Source: Mesostigma viride
Taxonomy: Eukaryota; Streptophyta; Mesostigmatophyceae; Mesostigmatales; Mesostigmataceae
DNA: 64,000 bases
Direction of reading: 5' to 3'
Assembly (NCBI GenBank): GCA_009746045.1
Contig: RPFO01000015.1
Span: 1,954,998 to 2,018,997 of the forward strand
In this document: positions 36,556-46,380 of the stretch, in pieces
How positions within the stretch are numbered: position 1 is the stretch's first letter
Layout of the letters: each line of letters opens with the position of its first letter
Notes under the pieces: generated by a model
Databases searched by the model: none
What the model was told of the DNA's origin: nothing
What the model saw: the letters and a program-made list of their open reading frames with translations, nothing else
Made by a program: the position numbers and the translations under genes

Positions 36556-36573
36556 CACTGTCACACATGATGC

Positions 36574-39500
36574 GTGACCCACCATAGCTCCCTTAGTGCA
36601 GCAGCAGAAAAGGTAATCACGTATGGTGCTCTAGCAGAGCAACTGCACAAGGTTATGGGCCATGAGGCTGTGGCTGAAAGGCTAGCCAATAAAATACAAG
36701 GCCATGATCTGGAACAGATGTGCAGGCACGTACGTAAGCACTGTGAGCAATGTCAGCTATATGCTCCTAAGCCCAGAAAATGGCATGTGGCCACACCACC
36801 ACTGGCTAGAGGCAAACTGGTTGGGGATGTTATACACGTGGTGAAGGACACGGTATACTACCTAGTCATAAAGGATGCCTGGTCAAGGTTTGTGGTAGTG
36901 GAGCCCCTGCCTGGGATGGATAAAGAGCAGCTGCACAGAGCTTTACAGATAGCCTTGGCACGTTTTCACCCCATTGAAAAAGTAATGCTGGATCAGCAGT
37001 TTCTCTGCATCCAGGACAGGAATGACCTGCCCAAGATAGAAGTGTCTGGGGCTCAAGATCATGAACGTCAGGGGTTGGTAGAACGTACCATGAGAGCCAT
37101 CAGGGATGTGATAAGAAAAATGCCATCCAGGTTGGCTGACTCTGGTAGCTATGCTGACAGGGCATCTTGGGCAGCAGGGGTGACTACCCAGCTAAACGCC
37201 AAACCAATAATGTCCTCACCTTTTGGGGAAATCACCCCAACTGGCCTTCAGTCAGGCAGCTATGCTTCAGAGGTACACACTCACTACAACACACAAAGGC
37301 AGCACTTAGCCAAGTTGCTGGCAAAGAAAGACAAAAATAATGCCAGGCCTGTGTTTGAAGTGGGGGACCATGTGTTGTTTTTCAGAGAGGGTGACAGAGG
37401 AAGAGCACACTCTGCCAGATGGCACGGTCCAGCTGTAGTCACCAAAATTCATGAAGAAGGGACTGCAGTCACTATACAACATGACAGAGAGCGTGTGGTC
37501 AGCAAGCATAGACTCAAGCTTTATTACCCACCACTGGCAGACGTGTCAGGGGTAGAATTCTTGGACATGGATTCAGAGCAGGAGTCTGGTGGATTGATCT
37601 CACCCAATGAATTGGCTAAGGACGTCATTGATGCAAGCACTAGTACCACAGTAGAAGCTCCTGTGTTCCTCAGTAGTGCAGCCCCACTACAACCCAATAG
37701 TCCACCTGGGCAGGAGGACGGTGCACAGGGTGAGCAGCAGGTAGCACCTCCCTCACACCTGGAGGAGTCACAAAATAGAGCAGATCCTGTCGTTCCCAGG
37801 AAGTCATTTGCTGAGATTCTTAAGGCCTTGCACAAGGCACACAACACTAAAGCAGTTGTGGCAACAGGTACAGCACAGGTCAATGCTGTAGGGGATGCAG
37901 GTCAAGATCCTAGTATTTTGGCTGTAGACACCCAAGCACAGGTGAGTATCATCAGTGCAGAAGCTGTATCTGGTCTGAAAATGAAGGCCTCACCATGGGC
38001 TAGAGTGTCAGATTTTTCAGGCAAAACCAAAATGCAGGTCAAAGGTCAGGTGAGCATTCAAATCTTGGGTATGCCCACTCCATTTCAGGTGGTTGAGGGT
38101 TACTCAGGGAATGCCCTGTTAGGGGAACCTTTTGTATCTTACCCTGGTGTTGTCATCTCAGCTGGGAGGTTGAGTGTGGCAGGGGTAGGACAGGTGCCTC
38201 TAGATCATTTTAAAATCCCTTTGAGCCAGATTAGCACTGGGTTGGATGCTGCCATCAATGCAGTTAAGCCCAAGTACCTCCCAGGTCAGGAACCGTGTGT
38301 GGAGGACCTCATACACTCTCAAAAGCTACACCCTTCAGCGTTTGGGCTTGGTAGATGGGATGTTGCATCCATGTCTCCCCTGTCCTATGATGATATTGTA
38401 CGGGACTGCCAGACGCAGATTGGGTTTCTTAAGTGGCTTGAGGCTTTTACCAAAGCCAGGGAGGAGTGGGTTGTTCCAGATGCACGTAGTCCCACACACA
38501 CACCACCTGTGACTCCTCTTGATGCTATGCCAGCTGGAGCCAAGAAGCTAAGGTTAAAGTTTGTGTGCAAGCATAAACCTCAGGCTGATGGGGGACCACC
38601 CATTTTCCATGCTAGGCCATGTGTTACTGAGTTCAGGGGCTCTACAGAGCTGACAGAGGCTGAGCTTTATACTCCTGGTATTCAGCAAACGTCTCTCAAG
38701 GTGTTGCTTTCCTTGTTTTTGCATCAGCTTAATACAGGGAAGGATTATGTGTGTAAAGCCACAGATATCAAAAGAGCCTTTCTAAAGGGGGACCCTGCCA
38801 TAGCACAGCAGGTCTGGAGAGGTCAGGTATACGTGGTGAATACTCCTAAGGTGTGGCACAGGGATATTGTTCAACCCTTGTTGAGGCCAAACCTGGGGGT
38901 TGAAGGGTTGCAGTCAGCTCCAAAAATTTTTAGGCTGTCTGCACAGGAGGTATTCATGAAGCTAGGGGCCACCTATGATGACATTGACCCTTGCCTGTTT
39001 GTCATCCCACACCCTGATGGAATGATGATGTTTGTCTGGCATGGGGATGATCAGTTAATCTCAGGTCCTAGAGCTGCAGTGGATGCTTTCATAGCTCAGG
39101 TGTCTGCCAGTTTTGAGATTGGCAAGCAGCTAGAGCTGGGCAAGGAGCCAGTCAAGTTCTGTGGCATGATGCTTGAGTTGCTGCAGCAGCAGGGCAGCTG
39201 GGTTTGTTCCATGCAGGCCTCTGCTGAATACATTAAGTCTTGTCTGGATGTCCTGCCTGTTCACATCACCCCTGACATGTGCCCTACCATTAGAGGCAAG
39301 CTTGGTTGGCTATGTGCTACATGTGCACCCCACCTGGCTTTTGTGAGCAGGGTAGATGATGAGGTACTACAGGAGGTAGGAGCACGGGCAATCAAGCAGT
39401 TGTTGCATGATGGTCCACCTTTGATGCTTCACTCACTGGACCTGTTTACTCCCATTCACATCACGTGCATGATGGATAGTTCAATGGAGTCCAGGGTAGT

Positions 39501-39954
39501 TACCAAGGTTCAAGCCAGAGAGGCTGGATTGTTTTTCCTGCATAACCAAGGTGGGAAGAAGTCACTAGTCTCCTGGTTCAGTAGATTGCACAAGAGGAAA
39601 GCTGTGAGTAGCAATGTAGCTGAATGCAGGGCTGTGGTATCTTCTGTCTTGCATGCAAGGTATCTCAATCACTTGCTGGTCTGGCTTCAACACCAGGCTG
39701 GTAGCTCTGCAGGAGTGAAAGCACATTTGCTGACTGACTCTCAATCTATCATCTCTTTCCTTGCCAATCCTTTGGCTGTACACTCGGACCTGGATTGGAT
39801 TGTGCTAAAACAGGAATGCAAGTACCTGGAGTCTAAAGCCCACGTCAGGGACAAAGACAATGCTGCAGATGCACTGACCAAGGTGCCACAAGCAGCAGGA
39901 CCACAATACCAGGTCTTGTATGGGTTGATGAACCCTGGTTACAGTCTGAAGTGA
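36574..39954 (+). CDS. Copia-type pol: integrase, protease-like, RT, RNase H
   Basis: An intact 1,126-codon frame. Order: pre-integrase zinc site (HKVMGH...CEQC, about residues 25-60); integrase with Asp85, Asp140 (MLDQQF) and Glu170 (GLVERTMRAI); an integrase C-terminal block (VGDHVLFFREGDRGRA); a retropepsin-like domain with Asp452-Thr-Gln-Ala and ALLGEPF (514-520); RT with DIKRAFLKGD (Asp731) and HGDD (Asp825-Asp826); RNase H with Asp968, Glu1017, Asp1055 and ADALTK. Ty1/copia elements normally have protease before integrase; here it follows. RT uses HGDD where copia has YVDD. The codon at 36574 is GTG and an in-frame TGA lies just upstream, so translation probably needs gag fusion or a frameshift. 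No paired LTRs were found. Confidence 0.85.
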   Translation: MTHHSSLSAAAEKVITYGALAEQLHKVMGHEAVAERLANKIQGHDLEQMCRHVRKHCEQCQLYAPKPRKWHVATPPLARGKLVGDVIHVVKDTVYYLVIKDAWSRFVVVEPLPGMDKEQLHRALQIALARFHPIEKVMLDQQFLCIQDRNDLPKIEVSGAQDHERQGLVERTMRAIRDVIRKMPSRLADSGSYADRASWAAGVTTQLNAKPIMSSPFGEITPTGLQSGSYASEVHTHYNTQRQHLAKLLAKKDKNNARPVFEVGDHVLFFREGDRGRAHSARWHGPAVVTKIHEEGTAVTIQHDRERVVSKHRLKLYYPPLADVSGVEFLDMDSEQESGGLISPNELAKDVIDASTSTTVEAPVFLSSAAPLQPNSPPGQEDGAQGEQQVAPPSHLEESQNRADPVVPRKSFAEILKALHKAHNTKAVVATGTAQVNAVGDAGQDPSILAVDTQAQVSIISAEAVSGLKMKASPWARVSDFSGKTKMQVKGQVSIQILGMPTPFQVVEGYSGNALLGEPFVSYPGVVISAGRLSVAGVGQVPLDHFKIPLSQISTGLDAAINAVKPKYLPGQEPCVEDLIHSQKLHPSAFGLGRWDVASMSPLSYDDIVRDCQTQIGFLKWLEAFTKAREEWVVPDARSPTHTPPVTPLDAMPAGAKKLRLKFVCKHKPQADGGPPIFHARPCVTEFRGSTELTEAELYTPGIQQTSLKVLLSLFLHQLNTGKDYVCKATDIKRAFLKGDPAIAQQVWRGQVYVVNTPKVWHRDIVQPLLRPNLGVEGLQSAPKIFRLSAQEVFMKLGATYDDIDPCLFVIPHPDGMMMFVWHGDDQLISGPRAAVDAFIAQVSASFEIGKQLELGKEPVKFCGMMLELLQQQGSWVCSMQASAEYIKSCLDVLPVHITPDMCPTIRGKLGWLCATCAPHLAFVSRVDDEVLQEVGARAIKQLLHDGPPLMLHSLDLFTPIHITCMMDSSMESRVVTKVQAREAGLFFLHNQGGKKSLVSWFSRLHKRKAVSSNVAECRAVVSSVLHARYLNHLLVWLQHQAGSSAGVKAHLLTDSQSIISFLANPLAVHSDLDWIVLKQECKYLESKAHVRDKDNAADALTKVPQAAGPQYQVLYGLMNPGYSLK

Positions 39955-40336
39955 CTGGCACGTTGTACATGTTAGCCCATGACCCCCTGCCTAATACTGC
40001 AGCTGAAAGGCTGCAGTGGCAGCTGGGTAGTTTTCTGACAGTGAGAAGCACTGGTCTAGAAAGTTGGGACATGATGAATGTGTTATTTATTGAATAAAAT
40101 TTTGTGAGACACTTGTTTGGATGACCATGACATGCTGGGGCCTGGAGCACCCATCTCACTCAGTTAAGAAACCATGCTTGAGACATGGGGCCTTTTTAAT
40201 GCATCTCTTGTACATGTGTGAGGTGACCTTTGGGTCCTAGTAGGTTATCTGACAGTTTTTTAAGGCATTGGGAATGGCTGCGTCCATTTGATGGCTATGT
40301 GTGTTTCTGTTGAAACCCAAAGAAAACTTAAAGTGG
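39955..40336 (+). other. 3' flank of pol, no gene
   Basis: Untranslated-looking sequence with AATAAA at 40094 (GAATAAAATTTTG), a plausible polyadenylation signal. A purine stretch AAACTTAAAGTGGGAG lies immediately before the TIR/LTR segment and could be a polypurine tract. Confidence 0.4.
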
Positions 40337-40748
40337 GAGTTAGTCTAAGTCTCCCGCCTGTAGCCTAAGTGGACACGTGCCAGCACCGCCGGCGCCCAAT
40401 TGGGTACTGGGACGGTGCTGGACTAGAACAGTCGTGGCATGGACACGTGGCTGTACTCAGTATGTGATGAGCCGGTACCTCAGTACCGGGACTGTAGTTG
40501 TCATGTTAGGACTGACTAGATCAGGTTGTAACTGATAGGTTAGTCCGTCCAGGATCAGTAAGTTAGTTTAACTTACGCAAAGTCTGGCCAGCCATCGTTG
40601 ACGGCTGGCCAGCAGTATATGTGCCACATTATCCTAATGCCAAGGTGTCTCGTCGTTCACGCACACACACGCCATTTGGCAGTGCCCGAGCATTCCAGCT
40701 TTGTGTTGCATAACTAGTCGGCTACAGGCGGGAGACTTAGACTAACTC
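40337..40748. mobile_element. 412-bp segment bounded by 29-bp inverted repeats (MITE or LTR)
   Basis: The left end GAGTTAGTCTAAGTCTCCCG is exactly inverted at the right end CGGGAGACTTAGACTAACTC; the match is 29 bp. Inside are GCCGGTACCTCAGTACCGG and TGGCCAGCC...GGCTGGCCA hairpins and a TATATG box near 40616. No target duplication could be separated from the ends. Position directly after a purine tract downstream of pol suggests an LTR, while the long inverted ends suggest a MITE. Confidence 0.6.
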
Positions 40749-40784
40749 TTCTTGTTGTCCTTTCCGGCATTGTTGTTTGAAGCC

Positions 40785-41099
40785 ATGTCTAACGATTTCA
40801 GTCCAAGTTGGAATGAGATGAATGCGAGAGACAACTCACGAAAGCTGAGAATGATGAGGGAGATTGTATTAGCAAATAATACAATGATCGCAATGAACGC
40901 TGAGAGCTCAGAATGGAACTGGGCAAACTCGGGTGCTGCGGCACTCCCCAGTGCTACGCCTATATGCCTATGGCAGCGCTCCACTGCAGCGCCTACCAGT
41001 GGACAACTGTACACTGCAATGCCATGCGACCACGTCACTAGCAACAGCTACACTCGGCCCGTCAGACCCGGATACCCCGGATCTGGCGGGTCGAGCTAG
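40785..41099 (+). CDS. Small ORF after the TIR/LTR segment, unknown
   Basis: 104 codons from ATG in a favourable GCCATGTCTAACG context: MSNDFSPSWNEMNARDNSRK, then a low-complexity tail. It could be the start of a gag-like gene or chance. The sequence after it to about 41395 repeats ATAGGCGACATATC twice and shows no clear gene. Confidence 0.25.
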   Translation: MSNDFSPSWNEMNARDNSRKLRMMREIVLANNTMIAMNAESSEWNWANSGAAALPSATPICLWQRSTAAPTSGQLYTAMPCDHVTSNSYTRPVRPGYPGSGGSS

Positions 41100-41518
41100 A
41101 GCCTAGGAACAGTCTGGCACGCACTACACGTCAGCCCACATGACACCTCAGTACCGTACGACCTGCCGTACAGTACTGAAGTGTCCCGCTCAGCGGCGGT
41201 GGCAATACTCGGCGCGCAGGCCGGAAATCCGTGTGTCAGCCTAAGCATCTCATCTAACTGTAGGTATAGGCGACATATCAAAGAGACAACCAGCGCAGGC
41301 CAGAAATCGGGAGAATCCGGACCATGGTAGCTCGAGCCTGCCGTTATCTTTTCCGCCCTCTCTATAGGCGACATATCTCCACCCACTGGATCCATGTTTA
41401 ATTAATTAAAAGGAAAAGCAATGAAAATTGTCTTAAGAAAAAGGATAGGAACCTAAATTGAAACAAGGAAGGCAAAAGGAAAAACCTTGACTATCCTAAG
41501 CAACAAAAACAAGTAAAA

Positions 41519-41913
41519 TCAATCCTTTTTAACCACAGTAATGGATAGGGAACCAAACTCTAAGGTGAGAGGAGTATCTGAACTAGATGAGGATGTAGCA
41601 CGTCTAGGGGGAGAAGAAGGAGGGGTAGCAAAGACTAGGGATTCCACGGGAGGACGACCATGAGGAATAGAGCGTACATGTAGGCCTAAATCTGATTCAC
41701 TATGGTCTATAAGGAACTGCTGAGCTTCTTCAAAGGTCACAAATTTCTTATACCTTAAACTACGTTATATATACGGTTCTGAACTATCTTCCTAGCGTCG
41801 GACCAAGAAAGGAAAATGGCGGACCATTGAGGCGTAATCACTACGTAATATTTGGCTAAGCTATTATCGCTGGAAGAATGGGAAGGAGCAGTAAAAGCAC
41901 GCCGCTGGCTCAT
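41519..41913 (-). pseudogene. Viroplasmin / RNase H1 N-terminal-like domain, frameshifted
   Basis: From ATG 41913 the minus strand encodes MSQRRAFTAPSHSSS, then YYVV, WSAIFLSW, a spaced Ala-Arg pair and, after a frameshift near 41755-41770, KKFVTFEEAQQFL. These are the landmarks of the small fold shared by caulimovirus-type viroplasmin and the N terminus of RNase H1, which many retroelements carry. The tail is Ser/Pro-rich and ends VVKKD. One frameshift makes it a relic. Elements with this domain are diverse; I do not assign it to a virus. Confidence 0.6.
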
Positions 41914-42185
41914 GGTAACGCACCTGGTTGGTCTTGTGTAGTCACGATAGGAGTAGAAGGAGTAGGAGGCGACTTAGCTGGGTTATCCGGAGCACCGAAA
42001 GTACGAGGGCGGCAATAGTCCAGCGCTCGTCCTAAAATCAGCGACCCAGTATTTCTGCGGGTGCGGCCGTCTAATAAACAGCAGCACGAAGGAAAAGGTG
42101 TAGTCTACTCTACCGTAGAACCGAACAATTATCCTCTATCTACGACAGTAAGCAACCATTCTCAGGAAAACAAAGCGAAGGAAAT

Positions 42186-43721
42186 CGGATTTCTCTGAAA
42201 ATAGTTTATTAAACAGCATGCGGGAAAGAAAGGGCCGCCACAACCTTGTGGCTGTACATGCAGAAAGGCTTGTTAGACGAATGGGGACGGCTTGTTGTTT
42301 ACTGGGGAATCCTACTGGCAACTAGCTTTGCCTTTTGTAAGTCAGGCGCCGTTTGTTTGAACGGCCGGCCATGTGTTGAATGCTGACGGAAGTTGCGTCA
42401 AAAAGCTGTAATAAAATCTGATGTAACCAGCACTCACCAATTGATTGGTGTGCTGCTTGGTTGGGTAGTGTGTTCAGGGTTGCATTCGAAGAGTACACAT
42501 GGCCTGACAGCTCAGACGTGTGACAGATGAGCTGGCTGGCTGAATTATTAAATTGTCAGCGTTAGGATATTTCTGGTTTTGCCGTTTTCCATTTTGACGG
42601 TAGGCTTGATAAGCATGGTCGGCGGGTTGTGACCCGTAATTGTTTCTTTGAATGTGCTCACTGAAGCAGTATGAGCGGCCTCGCTGCTATGGCGGCGGGG
42701 CTAAAGAAAATTAGGCAAAGACCCCGTCCTTGCCTGCTATGAAGTCGCGGGCTTTGCGACTTCACGGCAGGTAGGGGCGGTTTGAACGGAACGGAAATTT
42801 CGCGTTACCAATGTGCCAAGTGGTTCTGGTTGGCACCTTGCTGGGCAGCGTCTCGGTGGTCATAGAAAGTGGGCTGGGCGCCCCGCCCCGGCTGCTGGTA
42901 ATTCCAGCAGCGGAGCCAATCATGTCGACTAAGAAGTCCGCAGCTGATGCGGAAACTGTGCGAAGGTCAATAGATTAATTTGGATTCCATGAGACTGCGC
43001 TGGTAGTCAGTCAGCGGCCCACCGCCTAGGGCGCTGCATGGCGCTGCCTTCGGCTTGGTGCGCGGCGCTTTTTTGTTATGGGCCAGCGAGGGATATAAGG
43101 GTGACGCGCGGCCGGCTAATTTCTTGCGTTCCGGAAGAAAATATATTTGCAAAATTCCCACAAAAGGAACCGAGTATCGGAAAGGCGTCTCGGCTGGCAG
43201 TGGCAGTGCCTGGCCTTGTCGTCTCTCCCTGCTCAGCACCCGGCAGGTAGCGGTTCAAACCCTGGTGGCGTCGGAATGCGAATTTCTGGGTTTTTATCCG
43301 GAATAATATTTTGCTGAGGCGGCTCCGCGGATTCGCTAACCTTTTATTGTCGGGCCCCTTAGGGGGTTATTATAGCCTTGTGCGGGCTGAGTCGCCATGA
43401 AGGAGATGTTGCGACACGCCCCACTTTGTGGTCTTTTATGGAAGCGGCTACCCTCGAGGCTGCTCGGAAGAGGGGGGGGGGTCTTCTCCTTTTCTTTGTT
43501 CACTAGCTGTTATTGGGGCAACAGTGATCCTATCAAGTATTGTTTCCTGAGCGGCGACAGTGCGGGGGAGGAGGGTAATGGCGCCAGGGACTGGGGTGGA
43601 TCGGGGGGCTCTTGCTCCTGCATGCGAGGGAGACGAGATGACTACTTAAACCTGCCTTTGGCAGGGGCTCTACTCATTGTTTTCAATCAAATGCTGGTTT
43701 TCTTGGGAGCTCAAGTGTCAT
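42186..43721. mobile_element. Tandem element, locus 2, long copy (1,536 bp)
   Basis: Near-identical to 12183-13714 with scattered substitutions and small indels (an inserted AGCT near 43504, one T fewer near 43285). Preceded by AAT and followed by AAT, like locus 1. Same hairpins and B box. Confidence 0.75.
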
Positions 43722-43724
43722 AAT

Positions 43725-44281
43725 CGGATTTCTCTGAAAATAGTTTATTAAACAGCATGCGGGAAAGAAAGGGCCGCCACAACCTTGTGGCTGTACATGC
43801 AGAAAGGCTTGTTAGACGAATGGGGACGGCTTGTTGTTTACTGGGGAATCCTACTGGCAACTAGCTTTGCCTTTTGTAAGTCAGGCGCCGTTTGTTTGAA
43901 CGGCCGGCCATGTGTGGAATGCTGACGGAAGTTGCGTCAAAAAGCTGTAATAAAATCTGATGTAACCAGCACTCACCAATTGATTGGTGTGCTGCTTGGT
44001 TGGGTAGTGTGTTCAGGGTTGCATTCGAAGAGTACACATGGCCTGACAGCTCAGACGTGTGACAGATGAGCTGGCTGGCTGAATTATTAAATTGTCAGCG
44101 TTAGGATATTTCTGGTTTTGCCGTTTTCCATTTTGACGGTAGGCTTGATAAGCATGGTCGGCGGGTTGTGACCCGTAATTGTTTCTTCCCACCCATCCCA
44201 CCCTTGGGGGCTCTTGCTCCTGCATGCGAGGGAGACGAGATGGCTACTTAAACCTGCCTTTGGCAGGGGCTCTACTTCATT
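43725..44281. mobile_element. Tandem element, locus 2, short copy, 3' truncated
   Basis: Same internal deletion junction as 13718-14317. It shares locus-2 bases with its long neighbour (TTTACTGGGG, GTTAGGAT). It lacks the last about 40 bp (after GGGGCTCTACT), so no right-hand AAT is seen. A CTATAAAAGG box in the flank at 44285 is probably unrelated. Confidence 0.7.
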
Positions 44282-44353
44282 GATCTATAAAAGGATTTTT
44301 CCGCTTCGAGCAGGTCTCACGTCTAGGCAGAGCGTGTCCCGAATCGGGCAGCA

Positions 44354-44674
44354 CTACCCCCCCAGCTTGAAGGCGACCCGCCCATTACCTGTCAAGTACG
44401 TGTCGTCTTCATTTCCCTGGACGCGGAAGGGTTGATGCAAAGGCGTATGTGACAAGGGATCGTCGTCTCGCTCTCTACCTACGAAAGTTCCTCCGGAACC
44501 ATTGTTACGTCCTAAACCTCTACCGCCACCTCTACTACCTCTACCCGGCCTAATGCTACCTAAACTAGTAAGGCCGCCTCTAGTTAAACCCTTAGCGAAA
44601 GACGAACGAGACGATCCAGATCTCAATGCATTTACGTATGTACTACTATAATACGCCATAAGCCATTTACACAA
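44354..44674 (-). CDS. Small Arg/Gly-rich ORF, possibly gag-derived
   Basis: 106 codons. The middle is RGG-like (GRGSRGGGRGLGRNNGSGG), followed by FRVQGNEDD and ending GRVAFKLGG. RGG-rich tails are common in retroelement gag proteins and RNA-binding proteins. It lies on the same strand as the viroplasmin-like relic, with the tandem element between them, so both may come from one older minus-strand element. Confidence 0.35.
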   Translation of the reverse strand: MCKWLMAYYSSTYVNALRSGSSRSSFAKGLTRGGLTSLGSIRPGRGSRGGGRGLGRNNGSGGTFVGRERDDDPLSHTPLHQPFRVQGNEDDTYLTGNGRVAFKLGG

Positions 44675-44699
44675 ACCCGTTTACTCCAGGAATAGAGGA

Positions 44700-45633
44700 A
44701 GGAAACACAACTACTACACTGCCATGACCCAAGCCTATATGTGTTAATTCATTAACACACGCCGAGTGCCAACACGAGGGGTAGAACGTGCATAAATGAT
44801 CACCAACGGTCCAGCATGCTCGGGCCGACCTGGCCCTCGCCTACAAATGTACAGATGCACGCTGGTCCACTACATTCTGCCCGAAGGATAAGGACCACTA
44901 ATAAAGTACGCGGCGCGACGCCCAAAAGCATCCAACGCACCACAGTACTGTTACGAGGACAACAGTGTCCCAGTACAAACTACACGTAAACCTAGGAACG
45001 ACCGAGGCAAAGGACCTAATTTACGTCCGTAACTACAACGAATTGTTACGCGACGTAACACCGGAATTAGGATTAATTCAAGGTGGCTTAATGTAGATTG
45101 CGCTTCACGACGTGAGTCGTGAGATATCTGGCACCGCGGCTTGATGCCAAGCTAATTGTACACACTTATATTGGCTAGCAATACCAATTACAAATGGATA
45201 ATTGCCCCGGGCTCAATGTGAAGGCGTTTTCGCACTTAACAATCATCAAACCAAGAGGACGAGACTCTCGTCCTCGGACTAATTTAACCTAGGTCGGTTG
45301 CGGCGCAGATACAACGCCAATCCCTCTAGAACACGTACTCCAAGTCAATCATTCCACGTAGGATCCGGGCCGACATCGACCCTCAACTACAGGATCCACG
45401 CATAGAACTACAGACGGACCCAGAACTGGCGCGGCGCCACTGCACCGGCCCCTAAAAGGTCAACCTAGGACCAAAATAACTAGTCCAATTCACACAACAG
45501 CCAATATCCAAAAAACCCCATTACAACAGACCGAACGGCCTTAGTAATTTATTCCATTGTTACGTCCGACCAAAAGGGCCGGGACGTAACACATACAATC
45601 TCCTTGGGGGAGGGATCTTGAGCTGTGGCCAAG
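44700..45633. other. No recognisable gene; LTR-like words
   Basis: No ORF of interest. GTTACG...CGTAAC inverted words recur (near 45040 and 45560) and resemble the tips of the 594-bp LTRs further right; an old related LTR is possible but I cannot delimit it. Confidence 0.3.
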
Positions 45634-45755
45634 TGACGCTATTGGCGAGAAACTGGACTACGCATAGAAACTGGGTCTCGTAGATCAACCCCGAAATTAA
45701 ATTTGACTAGTGCAATCGACAGATCTCTCAAAGCAAATTCCAAATCTGCCCTCGG

Positions 45756-46349
45756 TGTTACGTCCGGACCTGTGATCAGACCCGGGCCGGGTCCTGATCA
45801 AGGTATCAGGAAAGAATCTTTAACCCGTTGGACAATGGGTTGCAACTTGGCAATTGCGCGTGCCAACGTCTTTATTTCATTAATAATAAACGGATCCGGG
45901 GCCAACTATAATCGGGACAAGAGGGGGAAGAACTAAATGGATGACGCAGGCTCAGGAAGCATGAACGCGTGGGAAGGTTGGGCCACCTTCCCCATCCATA
46001 TACTTTGACAACCGCGTGGCGTGCGTCGCCGCCACGCGCTACAACTTGTCTCTTGACCACACGAACAGACACCGGGCCAACCGGCCCTGAACAAACATAG
46101 ATCACACACTTAGGGTCGTTTGGCACACACACAAACTATCTGACGACTCTTGGTCGGCTCAGAAGTGTACAAAATAGTGTGCCACGACTAGACTTCTAAC
46201 ACACCAAACGGACAGTGACCGGGCCGGTCCCCTCCGATCGGCAAAAGCTAACTCTAAAAATACTTGTCCGTTTTGTCCGCTTCTAGCGGCGGACTGTCAC
46301 ACGTTGATCACTTTATCATGCTACAGTATTGTTGCCTTGGGATGCAACA
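45756..46349 (-). repeat. 3' LTR of the minus-strand element
   Basis: 594 bp, TG...CA. Differs from the other LTR at CATTAATAATA versus CATTTATAATA and TATTGTTGCC versus TATTCTTGCC. Confidence 0.92.
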
Positions 46350-46380
46350 CACCTCCCCCTCGTCACAAGGCGGGAGTTAT

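Noticed and set aside
42967-43239. Conserved 90-codon ORF shared by both tandem-element loci
   Set aside because: Similarity comes from recent copying of the whole element. The frame contains no recognisable domain and overlaps equal-length ORFs in other frames.
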